This document shows, in pieces, positions 57,660-64,000 of a stretch of DNA of 64,000 nucleotides (position 1 is the first letter of the stretch; the number at the start of each line of letters is the position of its first letter). Below the pieces are notes generated by a model, which saw nothing but the letters and a program-made list of their open reading frames with translations, did no database searches and had not been told where the DNA came from. A program made the translations under genes and the position numbers. This DNA comes from Ehretia macrophylla. Its lineage: Eukaryota; Streptophyta; Magnoliopsida; Boraginales; Ehretiaceae. Location of the stretch: the NCBI GenBank assembly GCA_037974665.1, contig CM075773.1, positions 64,510,763 through 64,574,762 of the forward strand, in the 5' to 3' direction.

Positions 57660-58520
57660 GTAAAACTTGAAGACATCCCTGTTGTGGAAGAATTTCCTGA
57701 TGAAGTTCCGGGACTTCCTCTAGAATGTGAGGTGGAATTTGAAATTGAGCTTTTTCCAAGAACTACACAAATATCTAAAGCTCCATACACATAGCCCCAG
57801 TCGAGTTAAAAGAGCTAAAGATTCAACTACAAGAGTTATTGGACAAGGGTCTGATTCGACCAAGTATGTCCTCATGGGGTGCTCCAGTGTTGTTCATCAA
57901 GAAGAAAGATGGAAGTATGCGATTGTTTATAGACTATCGAGAATTGAACAAGGTCACTGTGAAGAACAAGTGCCCATTGCCAAGAATTGATGACTTGTTT
58001 GATCAACTTCAAGGAGCACAAGTATTCTCCAAAATTGATTTGAGGTTGGATTATCATCAGTTACAAGTTCGGGGTGTGGATATTCTGAAGACAACATTTA
58101 GAACAAGATATGGGCATTATAAGTTTGTCATGATGCCTTTTGGTTTAACTAATGCACTAACGGTTTTTATGGACCTATGAATCGGGTATTCAAGTTCTAC
58201 TTGGATCAATTTGTCGTGATTTTCATTAATGATATATTGGTATATTCAAAGAATGAGTCTGACCACAATCAACATCTGAGAATCGTGCTACAAACCTTGA
58301 GAGAAAAACAACTGTATGCCAAGTTTAAAAAGTGTGAATTTTGGCTATCACATATAGCATTTATTGGTCACGTGATCATTAAGGGCGGTATATCTCTAGA
58401 CCCACAAGAAGTAGAAGCTATGATGAGTTGGCCTAAACCTACTACGATTACTGAGATACTGAGTTTCTTAGGCATGACAGACTATTGTCGCAAGTTTGTG
58501 AAAAAAACTTTTCCTGCATC
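57660..58520 (+). pseudogene. Gypsy reverse transcriptase remnant
   Basis: [77 protein letters not shown] and [18 protein letters not shown] are all visible. The catalytic YVDD-type box is FINDILVYS, so the first Asp of the pair is Asn. Frameshifts lie near 57795-57835, 58165-58180 and 58500. Confidence 0.87.
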
Positions 58521-59265
58521 GCTGGGCCTCTTACACGATTGATGAAGAAAGGAATCAAGTTTGGATGGATAGATGATTGTAAGAATATCTTCCATGAATT
58601 AAAGAAACGGTTAGTGACTGCTCCAATATTAACTATTCTTAACGGAATTGAAGGTTTCGCCACTTATAGTGATGCATCTCGAATAGGTTTGGGTTGTATA
58701 TTAATGCAGAATAACAAAGTGATCGCTTATGTATCAAGGCAGTTGAAGGACCATGAGAAGAATTACCTGATCCATGACCTAGAATTGGTAGCAGTAGTAT
58801 TCGCTCTAAAGATTTAGAGGCACTACTTGTAAGGTATATCATGTAAAATTGATACTGACCATCAGAGTCTCAAGTATCTCTTTACTCAAAAAGAGTTAAA
58901 TCTTAGGCAGCGCTGATAGTTGGAGTTTTTGAAAAACTATGATTTTACCATTCATTACAATCCTGGGAAAGTAAATAAGGTAGCTAATGCATTAAGTAGA
59001 ATACCATATGCAAGTATGGCAAGCTTGATAACCACCCAAGAGAAATTAGTTCGTGAATTTGAAATGTTACAGGTTGAAATGGTATCTCGTTCGAGAAGTG
59101 GAGTTCAAGCCCATATAACTGTGCAATTTACCTTACTTGAGCGAATTCGTGGGGCACAACGAAATGATTCCTTTTTAGAGGCCATGAGAGGAAAATTGGA
59201 ACAAGGGAAAAAGTCATACCTTCAAATCCACAATGAGGTTTGGAGAAAGACTATGTGTACCCGAT
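58485..59265 (+). pseudogene. Gypsy RNase H and start of integrase region
   Basis: [58 protein letters not shown] and VNKVANALSRIPYAS identify RNase H. The frame continues into the pre-integrase linker (TLLERIRGAQRNDSFLEAM). Stops occur near 58816, 58829 and 58915. Integrase then breaks off near 59310. Confidence 0.85.
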
Positions 59266-59299
59266 GATCCTGAATTGAAGAAAGAGATACTAATGGACG

Positions 59300-59574
59300 C
59301 TCATAGTTCGACGATATGTTTATGATTTAAGTCACAACTTAGGCAATATGTTTATGATTTGAGTCATGTTGTACCATTCGACGAGCTACATGTTCACAAA
59401 TATCTCACTTTCAAGCAAGAACCTGTGGAAATTAATGATTGCAAGGAGCAAGTGTTGAGGTGTCAAGTTATTCCATATGTAAAAGTTAGGTGGCATGATC
59501 AAACACCTAGAGAAGTTTTATGGATGCCTGAAGATGATGTGCGCACCAAGTATCCAACACTCTTTGAATACTAA
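59300..59574 (+). pseudogene. Gypsy C-terminal chromodomain-type end
   Basis: After the deletion of the integrase core the frame reads DLSHVVPFDELHVHKYLTF, EPVEINDCKEQVLRCQVIPY and VKVRWHDQTPREVLWMPEDD, the usual chromovirus C-terminus. It ends at a TAA at 59572-59574. Confidence 0.82.
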
Positions 59575-59605
59575 GGTTAGAAAAGTTTCGAGGACGAAAC
59601 TTCTT

Positions 59606-59620
59606 TTTAGGGGGCTGGAA
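59606..59620 (+). other. Polypurine tract
   Basis: TTTTTAGGGGGCTGGAA-type sequence stands directly before the LTR start TGTAACGACTAAG. Confidence 0.7.
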
Positions 59621-61585
59621 TGTAACGACTAAGAATTTTTAGTAGGGCAATCCATTTAACCACTTTAAGTAGTGGGGCTCAAATCAATTCAAATAAGATC
59701 GTGTCCACCTAAATTGCAACTGCTTATGAGTTTAGCCATAACGTATTGACTTTAGCCAACCTATGCACGCATGAAGTAGATCACGAAGGAGAAAAGACTG
59801 TGAACAAGTAATACGTGTGACGAGTATTCAAACTTTTCTTCTCTCGCAAGCCCTCTTTCTAGCATTATTCTATTGGAAATTAATTGTAGTTCAAAAATGT
59901 GGGGTTATAAGAGAAATCATGATAAATTAATAAGTAGCAGGCCTGTTAGTAACTGATTCTTTTTTAAAATTTTTATCTTTAGGGTTGGAACTGAAGGATA
60001 AGAAAGTGTTTGATAATTCTGAAAGTTTGAGGTAAGTGGGGTTTTTCCGCGCTTGTCTCGTCCTGTTACCCCTTGTGAAATCGTACTTTTTGTAGCTTGG
60101 TGACTCGTTAAGTTGATGTTGAATATACCCAACTTGTGCTCGTCTACTGCCATTCATAACAAATTTTTATCATCTTGCAGTGTGTTCAAATTATCTTGTA
60201 CGATTTTCATTTTCTTGCTTTCTGGCTCATGAGACTTCTTCGTTCTTTTCTCTTTTGTGCTATAGCCCTGAATTCTTACGAGTCAGACTGTTTTCTTTCT
60301 CATGATATTCTTTAGCTTGACAAATGGTGTAACTGTTGTTAATGGCTGTTGTTCACAGATTTTTAATGTTGTTTTCTTTTCTTTCATGGTCATCTTATAC
60401 TATCTTCTCATCTACTACTCTCGAATATTGCTCCTGTAAATCATAAACTGTGCTTATTATTCATTGTAGTACCACTCTGGAGCTTGTATGCATCCTAAGC
60501 CACTAGTCTTTTCATCTATCTTGTTGTTGCTTATATGTCATACTGTTTCCATACACTTTAACATAATATTATCAAATATTTGATGAAGTACTTATCTCTA
60601 CCATTCTTTGCAAAGTTCACTTACGACAGGCTTTGTAGTATTGTTAGGCTAGTCATCAATATCTTTTGTTTACTCTTTTTATAGTGATATGTTCAACATT
60701 TTATTTTATGAGATTGTCTCATGTGTTAATGCAAAATTGCTCCATAAATCAAAGTATTTTTAATACTTCTCATTGGTTCTTAAATGTTTCATGAATATCT
60801 TCATGCACTTATATTGTCTCTTATTAAACACATATCATGTAAGTTGTATTATGACGTGACGTGATGTGCTTGGTGATTACTCGCCTTATCGTGAAGTGAC
60901 TGAGATCCCATAACGTGTGTATCTGTAGGGAACTTGTACCTATGACGTGATATTATCTCAAATAATACATTGCAATGTAGCTGCAACTTAACCTTCGCGA
61001 TTTTCTATTAGCTCTTAATAGGAACACTTTATTTCTTGTCCATTGACAATAATTATACCATCTTGACGTGCTTATGTGATCCTCATATTTCTTATTTGTC
61101 TTGACTATTAATCTCGGGCACTTACATTTATTTGTGTTAGTTTTTGGGGAAACACCTTCCCCACTTACTGAGCTTTTAATTGCTTACCCCTTTGGTTTTT
61201 TTTTTTTTGTGTTTATCTTTCTCTTTTTCTTTCATATAATAACGAGTAAGTAAAGAGCTCTAGCGAGTAAAAACTGGAGGTAGCAAGCCCTTTCATTTCT
61301 GTCATTATAATAAAGCTTTAGTGATAAGGCATTATTACATTTACAATTCTATTTAATGTTAGAGTTTTCGGTTGACAGTTTATTTATAATTGTTCTTTTG
61401 AGGTTACCTCTTGAACACTTGGCGTAGCTAGTTTCAATAAATAGTGGAATTTCTTATTTAAGCACTCCGTTGGTTTTTTCGGTTTGTGTTTTCATGTAGC
61501 CTTATGTCCCATAAAGATTTCTCTTTTCGGTACACGGCGTGCCACGCCTCAAACCCATTTGAGTCCATGAGTTTTGGGGCGTGAA
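59621..61585 (+). repeat. 3' LTR of the truncated gypsy element
   Basis: It begins TGTAACGACTAAGAATT. A probable end is at GAGTTTTGGGGCGTGA near 61584, after the CGGCGTGCCACGCC motif. The end is inferred from similarity to other plant gypsy LTR ends; no target duplication can be tested because the 5' side is missing. Confidence 0.6.
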
Positions 61586-61599
61586 TAAGTTTAAGCAAA

Positions 61600-63081
61600 G
61601 TTGATGTGACTGTATTTGCAGCACTCAAACCACTGTATTTGTACTACATTTGCATCTTAACTTGTGGAATAAGTACAACACTTAATGCACTTTTATTGCA
61701 ATGTAGGTTGATCCTTAAAAGTGAAGAAACCGGTCTCAAAATGACAAAATGTGAGTCAAAAAGTTGTGCGATAACAAAGACTCGAGAATTGGTGGATGAA
61801 TCAAGCCCGTAGAGGAAGAATTTGGTCAGACCAAGTGCGAAAATGGTCTCAGAACGATGAAAACAACCTGAAAAAGCCTTGGTCACACGTCCGGTCAAAG
61901 TCAAAACTGACTGCAAAAGGGCGCGCTCCTCAAGAATCTTCCACCATCTTCCAGAGCTTCTATGTGGCTCAAATCCAGCGGAGCAGCAGAAAGGTACTCA
62001 AGCAAGCCTTACTGGCGCTCGAGCGCCCTCAACAGAAAATTATACCAGCTTCCGGAAAGACACGCTGCGTAATCCCATTGGAGCTGCAGAAGCGCGCTCG
62101 AGCGCGCCTACTGGGCGCTCGAGTACACCTCTAATTTTCAGGCCTATAAATATCCCCCAACCCTAACAGAAAATATATATAATTTTTATTATTAAATTGT
62201 TTTTTAGGTATTAAATTAGGTAGTTTAAATTATGTTTTTATAGATAGTTAGTAGTTGGGAAAAACACGGCGAAGGTAATTCCCGAATTTCCGGGGCAGGG
62301 GAAAAGGAAAGAAATCTCGTAGCTGTGCTTAGGAATCCGACCTCGGACCTCGACTTCATTTATGGGGGAGCATATCTATAATCTGTTTTATATTTGAACA
62401 TCGTTATAATGCCGTTGTAAATTCGTATTTATGATTATATATTAATGGTCTTTTAATCTACCAGTCTCCATGATCTGGACTGATTTAATTTGATGTTATA
62501 TATGACTTGATTTAATTTTAGTTTATTTATCATTTCATTATACTTGTAGTTAATGTTTTGATAGATTTGTCTTCGTGTCATATATTCATGCTATAATTGT
62601 GAATCTATAGGTTGTACCATAGATTCCATAAAACTATAGGTTGTACCATAGCTTCTATTTGTGGAATTGTTAATTACTTAGTTAAAATAGATCGGTCACA
62701 CTAGGTTACAAGGACAGATTCATATTGCGGATAGAACGACTCCTATAACAGATGTAGTAATCGGAACTTTAATTAGACTAAGGAAATTAACTAGGGTTAA
62801 TGCTTGTAGCTTAGTCCCAACATCAAATTAGAGAATCCTATTTTTGTGCCTAGATTAGTTAACTTTTCTTTTCTTTTTTAAAACCACCCAATCTATCCGT
62901 TACTTTCCAGCACTCACTTAGACACTTTCACACACACTTCTTCACTGAACTAACTTAGGAGCCTCCCTATGGAATTCAACTCCGCACTCAAGCACACTAC
63001 ACTACACTGATCCATGCACTTGCGGATTATTAAAACTTGGTTATTTTGCGCACATTTTATACGCACACTGAGCAACGATCA
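61600..63081 (+). repeat. 5' LTR of an Athila/Tat-type gypsy element (start approximate)
   Basis: The right end is CGATCA at 63081, seven bases before the primer site. The left end is somewhere between about 61600 and 61710, where TGAT-starting sequence could pair with it. It contains a TATA box (62145-62152) and a cluster of CG-rich palindromes at 62014-62120. Confidence 0.6.
62145..62152 (+). promoter_or_regulatory. LTR TATA box
   Basis: TATAAATA in GGCCTATAAATATCCCCC is a standard plant core promoter context inside an LTR. Transcription would start about 30 bases downstream, near the CCAACCCTAACAG stretch. Confidence 0.6.
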
Positions 63082-63087
63082 AGTTTT

Positions 63088-63105
63088 TGGCGCCGTTGTC
63101 GGGGA
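63088..63105 (+). other. Primer-binding site, tRNA-Asp type
   Basis: TGGCGCCGTTGTCGGGGA matches, apart from one base, the tRNA-Asp-complementary primer site typical of Athila/Tat elements. It marks the element's 5' LTR boundary. Confidence 0.85.
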
Positions 63106-63213
63106 GGCACGGTTTAGTTTTTAATAAAGTGTATTGAATTTGTTTAAGTGTTTGTTTAATTCACTTTATTTATTTTATTTAAAATTATTTGGAAAAATTT
63201 GATTGATTAGAAT

Positions 63214-63900
63214 ATGACTTATTTTAATGGTTCATTCGATCAATTGATTTTTAATGAAATAACCCAACTCTCTATCTCAAATACATGTGAAGTTTGTTAT
63301 TAATTTAGGCATACCTTTGTAAACTATCCCCAATATCTCGAGTTTTTACATAGTCATGATTCTACTGCTCAAGGTTATTCTTCGAACCAAAATTTATACT
63401 CTAATGCCTATAACCCGGAGTGGCAAAATCATCAAAATTCATTTTGGGATAAAAATAATGCATCTTTTTTTTCCTCAAATTTTAAAAAATTTATATCTCA
63501 AAACCCTAACTTCAATTCTTCTGAGTTTTGCGAAAGCTTTCAAAGTAATTCTTTCAAACAAAACTTTTGCTATCTTAACTTGGTTGAATTTTCTTCTCTT
63601 GAACCACACTTCAACGACAAGTTCGGCCAAGTTGTCCAACTCGTTGAAACCAACCACCAATCCATAGATAAATTACAAGACCAAATCGGTCAACTAGCCG
63701 AGAGCACAAATGAGTGGGAAAAATTCGAGCACTCTATTCAACCTATCATGAGTTCACAAGACCAATATAGTTTCGTTCATCACGAAACTATTCAAAACCA
63801 GGTTGATAAGGTAGAAGTGTTTAATGGAGATAATCAGGGTAGAGAGTGTAACACTAGGAATGAGGTAGACAACATGTCTGAGGCACACACTCCAGGATAG
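63214..63900 (+). pseudogene. Athila/Tat-type gag-like region
   Basis: From an ATG at 63214 the frame reads TYFNGSFDQLIF, has a CEVCY motif, then a TAA at about 63301-63303, and goes on through YSNAYNPEWQNHQNSFWDKN, which is the Asn/Trp-rich end of Athila gag (YNPGWRNHPNF). A region with heptad-like spacing follows (NDKFGQVVQLVETNHQSIDK, LQDQIGQLAEST). It ends at TAG at 63898-63900 and similar coding sequence follows with further stops. Most of the usual gag front half is missing. The element continues off the right edge. Confidence 0.65.
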
Positions 63901-64000
63901 CAAAACCAACCATCACTTTAGGGTCACGAAAATTTTTCTCAAAACTCTGAAAGTCAAGTCCCTATACATTTTCAATTTGAATCTTCTGGTGATCCTATTT

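Larger units (their letters stand above)
57084..61585 (+). mobile_element. Ty3/gypsy chromovirus remnant, 5'-truncated, integrase mostly deleted
   Basis: The order is protease, RT, RNase H, a gap, chromodomain end, polypurine tract and 3' LTR. There is no 5' LTR, primer site or gag: homology begins near 57135 with ARVFALTRGDAR. It is more distant from the elements at 15978 and 26014 and has an Ala-rich-free chromovirus tail with the CGAGGACGAAACTT block before the polypurine tract. Many stops and frameshifts are present. Confidence 0.85.

Noticed and set aside
61796..62166. Two overlapping frames of 95-112 codons rich in Arg and Ser
   Set aside because: They lie within the Athila-type LTR and reflect its CG-rich palindromes.

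Overview
The window is nuclear DNA of a flowering plant, probably a eudicot. It is AT-rich, has long introns with GT-AG junctions, an Au-type SINE, plant Mutator-like, hAT, Ty3/gypsy and Ty1/copia elements, and captured plastid and 25S rRNA fragments. There are no bacterial-type operons and no CRISPR arrays. All coordinates were read by eye, and no alignment or search was run.

Region 1 (1-7930) holds the only host gene I can support. It is a minus-strand gene for a TMX2-like thioredoxin-related transmembrane protein, of which seven exons are visible; the 3' part lies off the left edge. Its introns carry an Au SINE, an inverted-repeat MITE-like element, tRNA-like dispersed repeats and an AT/GA microsatellite.

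Region 2 (7931-25803) is a Mutator-like element (MULE) with inverted termini and matching 9-bp flanks (TAATAATAA). Its own sequence is about 6.5 kb. It carries a broken mudrA-type transposase on the minus strand and, convergent to it near the other terminus, a short GRF-like zinc-finger gene. Two later insertions enlarged it: a 3.56-kb solo LTR (9008-12568) and an internally deleted Ty3/gypsy chromovirus (15978-23797, 5-bp duplication GTGTA) that splits the transposase.

Region 3 (26014-33455) is a nearly full-length related chromovirus with gag, protease, RT, RNase H, integrase and chromodomain, all decayed mainly by C-to-T type stops. Region 4 (34575-about 45830) is a minus-strand SIRE-like Ty1/copia element, truncated at its 5' end. 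It is interrupted by a gypsy solo LTR (40831-43239) and by about 377 bp of 25S rRNA sequence (44714-45090).

Region 5 (48418-64000) has a 3.3-kb solo LTR with perfect 5-bp flanks, then a 1.1-kb hAT-like element (52043-53153) carrying two joined chloroplast fragments (ycf1 and a full-length psbM frame). After these come a foldback repeat, a 5'-truncated chromovirus lacking most of integrase (57084-about 61585), and the start of an Athila/Tat-type element with a tRNA-Asp primer site that runs off the right edge.

The window is a record of nested insertion and decay beside one host gene. I see no defence system or new gene cluster. The most unusual points are the rRNA insert in a copia gag, the plastid DNA inside a hAT-like element, and the GRF-like gene convergent with mudrA.
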